From: a virus
Reading direction: 5' to 3' (one strand)
IMG/VR virus record: IMGVR_UViG_3300027906_000137
Location: 1 to 25,785 of that record
DNA length: 25,785 nt
The notes beneath the pieces were generated by a model. It was not told the DNA's origin. It did not search any database and saw only the letters and a list, made by a program, of their open reading frames with translations. Made by a program: the position numbers and the translations under genes. Positions 7,504 to 14,675 of the stretch are shown one piece after another; position 1 is the stretch's first letter; each line of letters opens with the position of its first letter.

Positions 7504-7965
7504 CTATGCTACATCATCTAATAAAGCCGCTACTATGCAGTTTGATGTTCCAGATGCAACTAATGCGTGAATATCTCCCACTATTTGTTTTGGCAATCTA
7601 GCACAAAAAAACTCATTCTCTCCAATATGAAATGCCTCTGTTGCGGTAGAAGAAGGAGTGCTTCCGTCTATTGTTAAATACACAGTGCCAGAACCTACAT
7701 TTTTTACAAATAAAAACATGACTAAATCATTTGTGTGTATAGCCGTTAACCCTGTATCATCGTTAATAGCGGCTCTAGGAATAAAAGATCCTGCCATTAA
7801 ATCAGTATCATTGGTATCTACGCTAGTAAGTTTATAGTACCATTTTTGACTAGCATCATCACTCCCACCTGGAGTCGGACTTACTGTCATTGTTGACGAA
7901 AATACTTTTGAAATTTCATCAGGTAAACCCTGAACTTGTATTGTAGCTATTGCATCATCTGCCAT
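7504..7965 (-). CDS. Putative structural protein of the fibre array, 153 aa
   Basis: Beta-rich with few charges: DDASQKWYYKLTSVDTNDTD, LVMFLFVKNVGSGTVYLTIDG, FHIGENEFFCARLPKQIVGD, ending AALLDDVA. I recognise no named family. Its composition, length and spacing match its neighbours, and the second half resembles the small beta-sandwich protein at 7156-7494. Ten bases separate it from the next gene, with no terminator or promoter in that gap. Confidence 0.65.
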   Translation of the reverse strand: MADDAIATIQVQGLPDEISKVFSSTMTVSPTPGGSDDASQKWYYKLTSVDTNDTDLMAGSFIPRAAINDDTGLTAIHTNDLVMFLFVKNVGSGTVYLTIDGSTPSSTATEAFHIGENEFFCARLPKQIVGDIHALVASGTSNCIVAALLDDVA

Positions 7966-7979
7966 TTTTACCTCCTATA

Positions 7980-8597
7980 TCAGCCCAAAGCGATGGCAAG
8001 TGCTGTGGGATCGTCCGTAACGTATCCAGCACTCGTTAAATACGTTTTTACATTAGATAATGCCACCTGTCTCATTACTCCACCTGTACCACCATCATTA
8101 ACAACAAGATTATCCGCGTCTAATAAAGTAATAGTATCCGTAGACGCATTACCGTCAATTATATTTAACTCGGTTGTCGTAACACTAGCACCATCCAATA
8201 TCTCTAATTCAGCCTCAGTAATAGCCGCACTACCGATTGTTAGTCCTGTAGAGGTCAAAACTCCAGCAATAGATACGTTATTACTTGCATCTTCAATAAC
8301 AGACTTTTCAGCAGGTAACGTACAGAATATCTGCCTTGTTCCAGCACTCCAGTTCACTGCACTATCACTATTGCTAGATTGTAAGATAGTTGTTCTAGCT
8401 AAAGTTGTGCCACTAGAAGCATAAGTTCCTACACCAACCTCAAAATTGGTTCCGTCAGTACAACAATAATATGTCGTGTTGGTGTTGCCAATAGAACCAA
8501 AAGTTTCAAAACCAGTTACGGCTCCTGCAAGGGTATAGGTTCCTGTGCCTGTAGTAGTAGTGGTTTCTCTTACACGATCAGCAACGACATGAGCCAT
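7980..8597 (-). CDS. Tail fibre protein with ELNILDG-type repeats, 205 aa
   Basis: The first 100 residues (VADRVRETTTTTGTGTYTLA, GFETFGSIGNTNTTYYCC, FEVGVGTY, LARTTILQSSNS, FCTLPAEKS) belong to a very common marine-phage tail-fibre N-terminal domain. Residues 129-149 hold two copies of an ELNILDG-type repeat (AELEILDG and TELNIIDG, 13 residues apart). Longer phage fibres carry many such repeats as a shaft, so here the shaft is reduced to two units. The C-terminal 50 residues resemble fibre segments that normally continue into a receptor-binding head, which is absent. Confidence 0.8.
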   Translation of the reverse strand: MAHVVADRVRETTTTTGTGTYTLAGAVTGFETFGSIGNTNTTYYCCTDGTNFEVGVGTYASSGTTLARTTILQSSNSDSAVNWSAGTRQIFCTLPAEKSVIEDASNNVSIAGVLTSTGLTIGSAAITEAELEILDGASVTTTELNIIDGNASTDTITLLDADNLVVNDGGTGGVMRQVALSNVKTYLTSAGYVTDDPTALAIALG

Positions 8598-9049
8598 TAT
8601 GCAATCCTTATTATAGCGTTAGAAGCATCTGCTGTTGGAAATGTTACAGTAAATGTACCAGAAGTAGAAGTTTTGTTACTTGTAAAATCTAACACCGCTA
8701 CGGCCTTGTCACTGTTAGTATCGTTATAGATTAACGCACCCATTGCAGTAATTGTAGCCGTTGTAAAGCTTATATCTGAAAAATCAGTAAGAGCCGTTGT
8801 TCCTGAAGTAGTCGGTGCAACTTTTGTTAAAGCTCCTCCACCAGCAGTATAAGATCCGCTATTTGCCACTTCGCCAGTTGTGGTGTATGCAGTTGTTGCG
8901 GCCCCTAAAGTAGCCGTAGTAGAAGATTTTCCTCCTCCACCCTCTGCGTACAAGGCAAGCTTAAAAGCATTGCCGTTAGTTGCAAAATTATGTGTGCCTA
9001 ACATCAGTTCTTGCTTAAAAGATGTACACATTGCTTGAGTAATTGCCAT
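8597..9049 (-). CDS. Conserved phage structural protein, 150 aa
   Basis: It starts MAITQAMCTSFKQELMLGTH, continues with FKLALYAEGGGGKSSTT and a beta-rich GS-rich body (GALTKVAPTTSG, DISFTTATITAMGALIYND, AVAVLDFTSNKTSTSGTFT), and ends IIRIA. This architecture is widespread in marine podoviruses and siphoviruses next to neck and fibre genes and is usually found in virions. A good SD (AGGAGG) lies inside the end of the upstream gene, with a TAATG overlap. Confidence 0.75.
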   Translation of the reverse strand: MAITQAMCTSFKQELMLGTHNFATNGNAFKLALYAEGGGGKSSTTATLGAATTAYTTTGEVANSGSYTAGGGALTKVAPTTSGTTALTDFSDISFTTATITAMGALIYNDTNSDKAVAVLDFTSNKTSTSGTFTVTFPTADASNAIIRIA

Positions 9050-9336
9050 TATAGCCTCCTTATGATATTTGCTAATTCTTTGTTACCAGTTTGTTCAATT
9101 ACTTGAATAATTGTAGCACGTTCTTCTTTCTTTGCCAAATCAACATATCCTCTAAGTAGATTTCTTACACGATCAGCAAACAAACGAGCTTGTTCTTGTA
9201 TAGCAGGAGGAGCATTATCTGCTACATATACTATTTTATCCGTAGCCATATCAGCAATCTGGTCGCTTGAAAAACCACCATTTTGAGAAGTATTTACTTT
9301 TACGTTACCTATCTCTGCTGCATTAATTTGAAACAT
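9049..9336 (-). CDS. Small helical phage protein, 95 aa
   Basis: The start is the ATG at 9336 (MFQINAAEIGN), with GGAG about nine bases before it; a TTG at 9345 is less likely. The N-terminal third is polar. The rest is strongly helical (PPAIQEQARLFADRVRNLLR, LAKKEERATIIQVIEQTGNK). Similar helical proteins sit between adaptor and fibre genes in marine phages. It may act as a chaperone or regulator. It overlaps the preceding gene by 14 bases. Confidence 0.68.
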   Translation of the reverse strand: MFQINAAEIGNVKVNTSQNGGFSSDQIADMATDKIVYVADNAPPAIQEQARLFADRVRNLLRGYVDLAKKEERATIIQVIEQTGNKELANIIRRL

Positions 9337-10036
9337 GATTATCAACTCCGTTTAGTTTTTGTATATCATGTCTTCCAAAAAGTATAGGCTTATTGTCTAT
9401 AGGCTCTGGTGGAGCAATTTCAGACTGTTTTGTAATTAAAAGACCTTGTTCGTTAAATTGTTGAACCAAAGGATCGTCTAATCTGTGATATCCATACAAT
9501 TTTTCACTATCAGGTACATTCGTATCTAACAACCCGGATCTGTTAGCAACTTCTACTTTTATACCTTTTGACACAGCCGTAGCACACCAGAACTCTGTGC
9601 AAGCTCTGCCAGATTCTGCCATATAGATATTGTCCTTATATGTATAATCTATCCCATAAAGGCAAATGGAAGAGACATTACGATATATAGCATAACCAAT
9701 AGCGTAAGGTACAGTGTTGTTAAAATAACAAAGATTGGTAGATTTAATGACCTCTTCGAGTGGATATAATTTAAGATTTTTGACTCTTTTATCCAGTTGG
9801 CAAGTGTAGATAGGATTTTTGTTCTTTTTAAGAAATTCATTGGCTATGCCTGTTTGCAGTCCTGCGTTATCCGTATCTAGAAAACGGGATACAGGATCCA
9901 TCATAAAGGTCTTGTCCACATGAATTATTGCACCAATACAATTAATCCCCCAAACTTCATCAAACTTTTCTGATCTTATTCGAGCCGCTATGTAATCTGC
10001 ATAACTTCCTCCAAGCCCAATTATCGCTACTCTCAT
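9323..10036 (-). CDS. Rossmann-like MptE/DUF115- or sialyltransferase-like protein, 237 aa
   Basis: Residues 2-16 (RVAIIGLGGSYADYI) form a beta strand and glycine loop. The central part has EVWGINCIG (27-35), DKTFMMDP (41-48) and, near 124-130, ICLYGIDY followed by a gap, AESGRACTEFWCATAVSKGI and VEV. This order resembles the MptE-like DUF115 fold and CstII-type (GT42) sialyltransferases, where a G-I/Q-D motif follows a hydrophobic strand. Such enzymes act on nucleotide sugars or pterins. It sits inside the structural operon with an ATGA overlap, so it may modify virion or host surface glycans. The activity is inferred from weak motif likeness only. Confidence 0.55.
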   Translation of the reverse strand: MRVAIIGLGGSYADYIAARIRSEKFDEVWGINCIGAIIHVDKTFMMDPVSRFLDTDNAGLQTGIANEFLKKNKNPIYTCQLDKRVKNLKLYPLEEVIKSTNLCYFNNTVPYAIGYAIYRNVSSICLYGIDYTYKDNIYMAESGRACTEFWCATAVSKGIKVEVANRSGLLDTNVPDSEKLYGYHRLDDPLVQQFNEQGLLITKQSEIAPPEPIDNKPILFGRHDIQKLNGVDNHVSN

Positions 10037-10680
10037 GTTCTTGGTCTCTCTGGCAGTCCTCTCCTGTACGAATCTGCATTTTCTCGTGCTTCAGCGAACT
10101 CTTTTAGTCTTAATAAAGATTCTGAATATCGATCGCTGTACATTTTCAATACATCTGCTTCACCCTTCATAAACACATAAGCCTCCATCAGGCTTCCATA
10201 TAAAAGAGCATTAGGAGCGTTTGTACTTAGCCAGGTTGTACCACTATCACTTCCAGCAGTTAAACTAGTAGGTCTATAATAATAATGAACCTCAGTAACA
10301 TACGCAGCATCTGGAGTTGGGGCTATAATAAAATTAGAAGAATCGAATAAAGCATAATACTTTGGGGTACCTGTAGTTGATGAGTTAGGATTATACTCTT
10401 GAATATAGTTAACATCCTTCTGTAACAAAAACTCTTTAGAACTAGAATTTGTTATAGAAACACTAAAAGCTGATAGAAAGTCAGAAGGCACAGCAAGATA
10501 TTGATTACTTATAGTCATCGATGCTGTAGCGTTTTTCCTAAAGTACTCCAAATCTACTGATTTAAGAATCCGTTCTTCTGCCGTTTTTATAAATGTATCA
10601 AGGGTTGCCACAAAAGTAGTTTCTGCGTTATCCGTATAACTTTGGATGGCTGTTTTTAGTCCTGAATATGTAAAACTCAT
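10033..10680 (-). CDS. Head-tail adaptor protein, 215 aa
   Basis: A helical N-terminus (LKTAIQSYTDNAETTFVATL, KTAEERILKSVDLEYFRK) is followed by a beta core (YLAVPSDFLSAFSVSI, KDVNYIQEYNP, YYALFDSSNFIIAPTPDAAY, EVHYYYRP) and a helical end with LLYGSLMEAYVFMKGEADVL. This is the pattern of phage neck adaptor proteins of the SU10/T7 gp11-like type found in marine podoviruses. It lies two genes after the gp4-like adaptor, as expected of a neck module, and both flanking overlaps are ATGA. Confidence 0.8.
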   Translation of the reverse strand: MSFTYSGLKTAIQSYTDNAETTFVATLDTFIKTAEERILKSVDLEYFRKNATASMTISNQYLAVPSDFLSAFSVSITNSSSKEFLLQKDVNYIQEYNPNSSTTGTPKYYALFDSSNFIIAPTPDAAYVTEVHYYYRPTSLTAGSDSGTTWLSTNAPNALLYGSLMEAYVFMKGEADVLKMYSDRYSESLLRLKEFAEARENADSYRRGLPERPRT

Positions 10681-10994
10681 GATGTAGTCACCGTAACTGT
10701 TCCAACTGAAGCCGTAACCTCAAAAGATTCCAATAATTTACCAATTATACCATCTCCACTATTCGTATAAACCACAAAACCAGTAGTTTCTGTAGCAGTA
10801 TCTGGTCGAGCGTTTCTAATAGTCTGAGCGTCTGCTCTGACCCTTTTAGGCTCTAGTTGCGGATGTTTAGGCTCATACTCATCTTTTCCAACAAGAGAAC
10901 CATTCCACTCAAATCTCATATCCCTTAATCTGTACCTAAATCCAGATCTATCCGATATTCCATAAGCATGCTTTCCTTGTGCAAACCCTGCCAT
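10677..10994 (-). CDS. Small neck-region protein, 105 aa
   Basis: Lies between two adaptor genes with 4-base or shorter overlaps on both sides. The N-terminal part is basic and aromatic (GKHAYGISDRSGFRYRLRDM, FEWNGSLVGKDEY), the middle has KHPQLEPKRVRADAQ, and the end is a short beta region (SFEVTASVGTVTVTTS). Similar small proteins are conserved between adaptor genes in marine phages. Probably a minor virion protein of the neck; no enzyme motif is seen. Confidence 0.7.
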   Translation of the reverse strand: MAGFAQGKHAYGISDRSGFRYRLRDMRFEWNGSLVGKDEYEPKHPQLEPKRVRADAQTIRNARPDTATETTGFVVYTNSGDGIIGKLLESFEVTASVGTVTVTTS

Positions 10995-11662
10995 TATACC
11001 CTCATATAGTCCATTCCAGGCTGAAGCTTCAAGGAAACTCTATCTTCATCCTCATCTGCGGCTCGTTGAAATTCTTCTTCGTAAATAGACTTTAACATCT
11101 GAACTCTCTCAGGGGCTTTCTTTATCGCTATATAATAAGCTAGTCCAGCAACCATACAAGGTAAAAACCTAAACGGAGCATCCGTAGTATTTTGCAACGC
11201 ATCAACGTCCTGAATCCTATTTACATAATAATAAACTAGGGTATCTGTAGAGTCATTCGGAGTTGGCCATAGCGTTATTGATGGGGTCACTTGTCTATTG
11301 TAGAAGTACTGTGTTGGTCTGCCTGTATTCGTTTTATTCGGTATAGCTAGATACTCACTCCTAGACATCTTACTAAGAGAAGTATCAACACTACTACTAT
11401 TCCTTACGACCACCTCTAACAAATCGGTGTAGTTTGATGCCAAAGAATATGCAGCAGTACCAGAAACAAGAGACAAAGTAGCTTGTGTAACCGTCCATAA
11501 ATTTAATCCCCTGTTTGCCCAATCAGCAAACATAAGGTTCATGGATCTTCTTGCAGTACGAGCGTCATAGCCAGTTCTTACTTCTAAACCGCAACGCTCA
11601 TACGCTTCTTCAATTATCTCAGCGACATCAAGGTCAAAATCTCTAGAACTGGACGTTGTCAT
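10994..11662 (-). CDS. P22 gp4-like head-tail connector / DNA-stabilisation protein, 222 aa
   Basis: The N-terminus AEIIEEAYERCGLEVRTGYD, RSMNLMFADWANRGLNLWTV is the hallmark of gp4-like head completion proteins, followed by beta strands (TLSLVSGTAAYSLASNYTDL, YLAIPNKTNTGRPTQYFYNR, ITLWPTPND) and a C-terminal helix region with FLPCMVAGLAYYIAIKKAPE. In P22, gp4 binds the portal and closes the packaged head. P22 gp4 is shorter (166 aa), but marine versions of about 220 residues are usual. Its spacing from the next gene (ATGA) shows tight coupling. Confidence 0.85.
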   Translation of the reverse strand: MTTSSSRDFDLDVAEIIEEAYERCGLEVRTGYDARTARRSMNLMFADWANRGLNLWTVTQATLSLVSGTAAYSLASNYTDLLEVVVRNSSSVDTSLSKMSRSEYLAIPNKTNTGRPTQYFYNRQVTPSITLWPTPNDSTDTLVYYYVNRIQDVDALQNTTDAPFRFLPCMVAGLAYYIAIKKAPERVQMLKSIYEEEFQRAADEDEDRVSLKLQPGMDYMRV

Positions 11663-11889
11663 TTCTTCTTTGCCCTCTTCTTATATGGCCCTCTTTTCTT
11701 ACCTTTTGCTTTTGCCTTCGGCTTTTCTTCCCAAGCCTCGTTTTCTGGTGTGCTAGGATCGTCAGCTATAAAATGCCCTTGCTCATTCCTTGCACGAATT
11801 TTAGCCCTAATTCCAAATATATCAGGCATCTTGGGAGTTTTAAACCTATAAGAAATAAGTTTATACCAAGTTATAAGCAATCTACCCAT
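11659..11889 (-). CDS. Small basic protein with lysine/arginine-rich tail, 76 aa
   Basis: I used the ATG at 11889, which overlaps the upstream stop by eight bases; an internal ATG at 11829 (MPDIFGIRAKIRAR, 56 aa) is equally possible and has no better SD. The middle (NEQGHFIADDPSTPENEAWE) is acidic, and the end is strongly basic (KAKAKGKKRGPYKKRAKKK), similar to DNA- or RNA-binding tails. It may bind DNA at the neck or inside the head. The function is unknown. Confidence 0.65.
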   Translation of the reverse strand: MGRLLITWYKLISYRFKTPKMPDIFGIRAKIRARNEQGHFIADDPSTPENEAWEEKPKAKAKGKKRGPYKKRAKKK

Positions 11890-12286
11890 ATTCTTTTCGC
11901 AACTCTAAGACTACACTATATGTATCGCCACTAGAGTGCCCCACAGTTGTAAACTGCATGTCTCCTGTCTTTCCACTACCAGCATTGTTTGTAAGACCAC
12001 CAAAAGAAGAATAATCATGATGGCCAGACTGATTCTCACCTAACTGCATAGCAAGAACATCACTAGTGGCATCAAAAAGAATATTCACTTTCATACCAAT
12101 GCACTGCCACCATATCTTTTGTATAGCAACTCCTGTGCATGTTGAGCCATCTGCTCCAGCTCCTAAAGCACTAACGTCAACTTTTGTAACTGCACTTTCT
12201 CCAGTTCCATCACTAACATTGGTAAATTTCATGACGGCTGTCTTGACACCGTCCTGTATAGTTTGACTTGTTACTGTGTCAGCCAT
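11882..12286 (-). CDS. Conserved structural protein, 134 aa
   Basis: Beta-rich protein: VKTAVMKFTNVSDGTG, SAVTKVDVSALGAG, IQKIWWQCIGMKVNILFD, HHDYSSFGGLTNNAGSG, YSVVLELRKEYG. The IWW...GMKV...LFD order recurs in small virion proteins of marine phages, often found just after the capsid genes. It is the first gene after the terminator hairpin at 12301-12321, so its expression may depend on read-through. No membrane segment. Confidence 0.75.
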   Translation of the reverse strand: MADTVTSQTIQDGVKTAVMKFTNVSDGTGESAVTKVDVSALGAGADGSTCTGVAIQKIWWQCIGMKVNILFDATSDVLAMQLGENQSGHHDYSSFGGLTNNAGSGKTGDMQFTTVGHSSGDTYSVVLELRKEYG

Positions 12287-12300
12287 TTAAATCTCCTTGT

Positions 12301-12321
12301 AAAAAGGGGGATTTCTCCCCC
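12301..12321 (-). terminator. Rho-independent terminator with GAAA tetraloop
   Basis: On the minus strand a perfect 6-bp stem GGGGGA/TCCCCC is closed by a GAAA tetraloop (a stable GNRA loop) and followed directly by TTTTT. It lies seven bases after the stop of the 208-aa gene, and the next gene's SD follows the T-run. It probably lowers expression downstream of the 208-aa structural gene. Confidence 0.8.
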
Positions 12322-12327
12322 TATAGA

Positions 12328-12954
12328 TTAAGCCTCGTATCCAAACAACTCAATAAGCAACTTACCTGCTGTATAATCAGCATCAGTTGTTGCACCTAGA
12401 GTAAGATATAAATACTCATCAGCAGCTGGAACTCCAGTAAAAGTAACAACACTACCAGTCGTTGCGTCACCTGAATTTACTAACAATGTTTCTGATAAGC
12501 TAGAAATAGCTCCATCTTCAACACCTGTACCCTCAGTTGCTGAGTGTACGTTAATGTCTGGGTCACCACCTGCCGGAGCTTCAAAACAAGTCATGCGACC
12601 TGCAAGTATAGTTCCATTTCTTGCAGCAGTTATTTGCCCAATGTGACAGACATTAGATGTACCGTTCACACCAATAATGTCGCCACTTGCTGTTGACCTT
12701 AACCCTGTTAAATCAATAAGAATGCTAGTCTTTATTATTCCACCTTCTCGTATAACAGAGCTTCTGTAAATAGTTCCTGTACCACCAGTAATACCTGTAC
12801 CAGCCTCAGTTGCCATTGTATTAGCATCCAAAGATGCAAAACCTGCCGAAGATACAGACATTTGAGTTGTTTCTGCACCTGTGGTAGAATTTGTAGCTAT
12901 TGAAGAATAACCACCTTCGGAACGTAAGGTTCCTTTAAATGTTGTATTAGCCAT
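12328..12954 (-). CDS. Virion structural protein after the capsid gene, 208 aa
   Basis: A beta-rich protein starting MANTTFKGTLRSEGGYSS, then VSSAGFASLDANTMATEAGT, IREGGIIKTSILIDLTGLRS, HIGQITAARNGTILAGRMTC and ending KLLIELFGYEA. Similar proteins are found next to the major capsid gene in many marine phages and are usually abundant in virions. It has its own promoter-like site upstream and a strong terminator right behind it, so it appears to be a separate, highly expressed unit. A decoration or tail protein is possible; the sequence does not decide between them. Confidence 0.75.
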   Translation of the reverse strand: MANTTFKGTLRSEGGYSSIATNSTTGAETTQMSVSSAGFASLDANTMATEAGTGITGGTGTIYRSSVIREGGIIKTSILIDLTGLRSTASGDIIGVNGTSNVCHIGQITAARNGTILAGRMTCFEAPAGGDPDINVHSATEGTGVEDGAISSLSETLLVNSGDATTGSVVTFTGVPAADEYLYLTLGATTDADYTAGKLLIELFGYEA

Positions 12955-12977
12955 ATGTAATCTCCTTGTCTTGGCTA

Positions 12978-13004
12978 TTGTCAGTTACCCAATGTAACTG
13001 TCAA
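12978..13004. promoter_or_regulatory. 27-bp imperfect dyad, candidate operator or 5'-UTR hairpin
   Basis: CAGTTAC (12982-12988) and GTAACTG (12994-13000) are perfect inverted repeats around a 5-base loop. Past one T-T mismatch three more pairs follow (TTG/CAA), giving 10 paired positions per side. The dyad starts about three bases after the expected start of the extended -10 promoter at 13014-13022. On the minus strand it also carries TTGACA with GACAAT 16 bases on. It could be a repressor site or an RNA hairpin at the 5' end of the transcript. Confidence 0.65.
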
Positions 13005-13013
13005 GAATAAATC

Positions 13014-13022
13014 ATTATAACA
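13014..13022 (-). promoter_or_regulatory. Extended -10 promoter for the tail operon
   Basis: The minus strand reads TGTTATAAT, a perfect extended -10 (TGnTATAAT). It is nine bases after the T-run of the capsid-gene terminator and about 60 bases before the start codon of the 208-aa gene. The -35 region 17 bases upstream is weak (TTTATT), as is usual for extended -10 promoters. Expected start of transcription is near 13007, just before the dyad. Confidence 0.6.
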
Positions 13023-13030
13023 AGTAATTT

Positions 13031-13061
13031 AAAAAAATAAAGGGCGACTTTAGCCGCCCTT
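13031..13061 (-). terminator. Rho-independent terminator after the major capsid gene
   Basis: On the minus strand a 7-bp stem AAGGGCG/CGCCCTT with an 8-base loop (GCTAAAGT) is followed by TATTTTTTT. It lies 23 bases after the capsid gene's stop codon. This is the clearest terminator in the window and separates the head genes from the following genes. Confidence 0.88.
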
Positions 13062-13084
13062 CATAAACATAGATAAAACCAAGC

Positions 13085-13993
13085 TTACGCTCCGGGAGAA
13101 CCGTATACGCAACGTGGGTCAGAATAACCAAAAGAATAACGCTCACGAGCCTTATATCTCATGTTACCTGTGTCAAAGTCTGCTTCCATATTAGTTGAAA
13201 GAGGTGTTCTTTCAAAATGTAGGAAACCCCTTGGAGCGTCAGTCATAACGAAGAATGCATCGGTATCAGTTAAAAAGTCATTAACTGAGTATCCTTCAGG
13301 CAACATTCCCATGTTGCTCATAGCATTTACGTCATTATCCGCTGTTCCGGGACGCAGTGTTGAAGACATTAACCTGTCAGCGATAAACTGCAACTGACGA
13401 GGAATAATAAGCTTCATGCCTCGAAGTGCGACCTTCAAGCCTCTTTCATCAGTATAACCAGCGATATCAATGAGAGCGTTCTCAAGAGAAGTCTCATTCA
13501 AATCTGCAGCTGTAGAAGGTTCATTTCTCAACGTACCACCATTTGTTAGTGGGTGGTCAGTTGCACAAAGTTCCTTTCCATCACCGCCTGTCACCGTGGA
13601 GTCAAAAGCGTTGTTAAGAACAGCAGCTGCCTTAACTTGCTTTGTGTGTGCCATGGATCGTGCAAGAGCACGAGTATAACGAGAAGAAAGTCTGTCATAC
13701 AGATTATCTTCCACAGCTTCCTCAGTAATTGAGAATGCTAGTGCTATAGTCTCGTGGTTGTACCTAGCAGTGAAAGATTCTACCGCATCATCAAATGATA
13801 CAGCCGAACCTTCAGACTTAGTTGGTGCAGCTCCAAAACCAGAGAGCATTACTTCTTCTTCAAATGCACGATCTGAAGACTCAGTAGTGTAAATCTCTGC
13901 GTGTTGGTTCTCATACCGAGCGTATTCCATGCCAAATAAGGCATTAAGACCAGGCTCGAGTTCTTTAGAGAGTTGTGCTCTAGAAATTGCCAT
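13085..13993 (-). CDS. Major capsid protein, 302 aa
   Basis: It starts MAISRAQLSKELEPGLNALF, then GMEYARYENQHAEIYTTESS and DRAFEEEVMLSGFGAAPTKS, followed by RALARSMAHTKQVKAAAVLN, a KELCATDHPLTNGGT loop, and a C-terminal part with DTDAFFVMTDAPRGFLHF and ARERYSFGYSDPRCVYGSPG. This is the layout of the HK97-fold capsid protein of many uncultured marine phages. At about 300 residues it has the usual length. Position supports the call: scaffold, a small protein and a decoration-like protein upstream, a strong terminator behind. No prohead-protease domain is seen nearby. Confidence 0.88.
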   Translation of the reverse strand: MAISRAQLSKELEPGLNALFGMEYARYENQHAEIYTTESSDRAFEEEVMLSGFGAAPTKSEGSAVSFDDAVESFTARYNHETIALAFSITEEAVEDNLYDRLSSRYTRALARSMAHTKQVKAAAVLNNAFDSTVTGGDGKELCATDHPLTNGGTLRNEPSTAADLNETSLENALIDIAGYTDERGLKVALRGMKLIIPRQLQFIADRLMSSTLRPGTADNDVNAMSNMGMLPEGYSVNDFLTDTDAFFVMTDAPRGFLHFERTPLSTNMEADFDTGNMRYKARERYSFGYSDPRCVYGSPGA

Positions 13994-14005
13994 TGATTTA
14001 ACTCC

Positions 14006-14650
14006 TTACACAGCAGTCGTAGAAACAGTACCCTGTGCAATAGACCCAGTAGGTGCATTGAAGTGGTTGTTTATACGAACGATTAATGGGATACCAGCAG
14101 CAGTGTAATCTGAGTTTGCAGGGTCATCTAGGATGCCCATGATTCTCAAAGCATGCGTGTTGGTGGTTGCTACGGTATTTAAATCCGCAGTAGCGGAAGA
14201 CATACCTGTGGTAGTTGAGCCAGCGTTACCTGTTGCAAATTGTATGTTCGCAAAAACAGAGGTTCTGACTTCAGCCTCTGTGTTTTGACCAGACACAACA
14301 TTAGACGTTGCAATAGTGAACAATTGATCTGGATCATCATACAAAAAAGCCTTTACAGGATGATTTGAATCTGCCCCAGAACCAGGCCAGTAGTTAGAAT
14401 AAATTTTTTCACCGGTAGTTGACGATACATATTCACAGCCGTTAAAAACTCCAACAATAGAGACAGATCCACCAGCAGCAGCTTGCAGATCATCAATAAC
14501 ACCAGCAGCAAGCGGAATAACCGCCATGCCCTGATATATTGGGTTAGAGTTATCGGAGGCTATGCGATATTCTGTCAAACCAGTAGAATTGGTGCTTGAA
14601 CCAAGCTTGCTATGCGGTCTTAGACCGAAAGCTCCATTAGCATTTGCCAT
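14006..14650 (-). CDS. Head decoration-like protein, 214 aa
   Basis: It starts MANANGAFGLRPHSKLGSST, then LTEYRIASDNSNPIYQGMAV and IPLAAGVID, and ends with ILDDPANSDYTAAGIPLIVR INNHF. The N-terminal ANGAFGLRP motif and the IYQG turn are typical of small head proteins placed between scaffold and major capsid genes in marine phages, thought to decorate or stabilise the capsid. It is beta-rich with no membrane segment and lies 12 bases upstream of the capsid gene in the same transcript. Confidence 0.75.
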   Translation of the reverse strand: MANANGAFGLRPHSKLGSSTNSTGLTEYRIASDNSNPIYQGMAVIPLAAGVIDDLQAAAGGSVSIVGVFNGCEYVSSTTGEKIYSNYWPGSGADSNHPVKAFLYDDPDQLFTIATSNVVSGQNTEAEVRTSVFANIQFATGNAGSTTTGMSSATADLNTVATTNTHALRIMGILDDPANSDYTAAGIPLIVRINNHFNAPTGSIAQGTVSTTAV

Positions 14651-14675
14651 ATTATAGCTCCTTCAAAAAAGGGTT

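Noticed and set aside
7936-8424. Long plus-strand ORFs opposite fibre and capsid genes (for example 162 aa here, 181 aa at 17833-18378, 135 aa at 18634-19041)
   Set aside because: They mirror strongly supported minus-strand genes, have no SD, and their compositions are those of antisense frames of threonine- and serine-rich or lysine-rich proteins.
9649-9840. A 63-aa hydrophobic minus-strand ORF (MNFLKRTKILSTLANWIKES) that looks like a small membrane protein
   Set aside because: It lies fully within the 237-aa gene in another frame, with no SD, and neighbours on both sides are coupled to the 237-aa frame by ATGA or a short overlap.
8597-14660. TATAATG sequences right at several start codons (near 9049, 10994, 14650, 25607)
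   Set aside because: They combine an SD, an A/T spacer and ATG, a recurring start-site pattern in this phage; they lie within coding-dense overlaps and have no matching -35, so I do not call them promoters.
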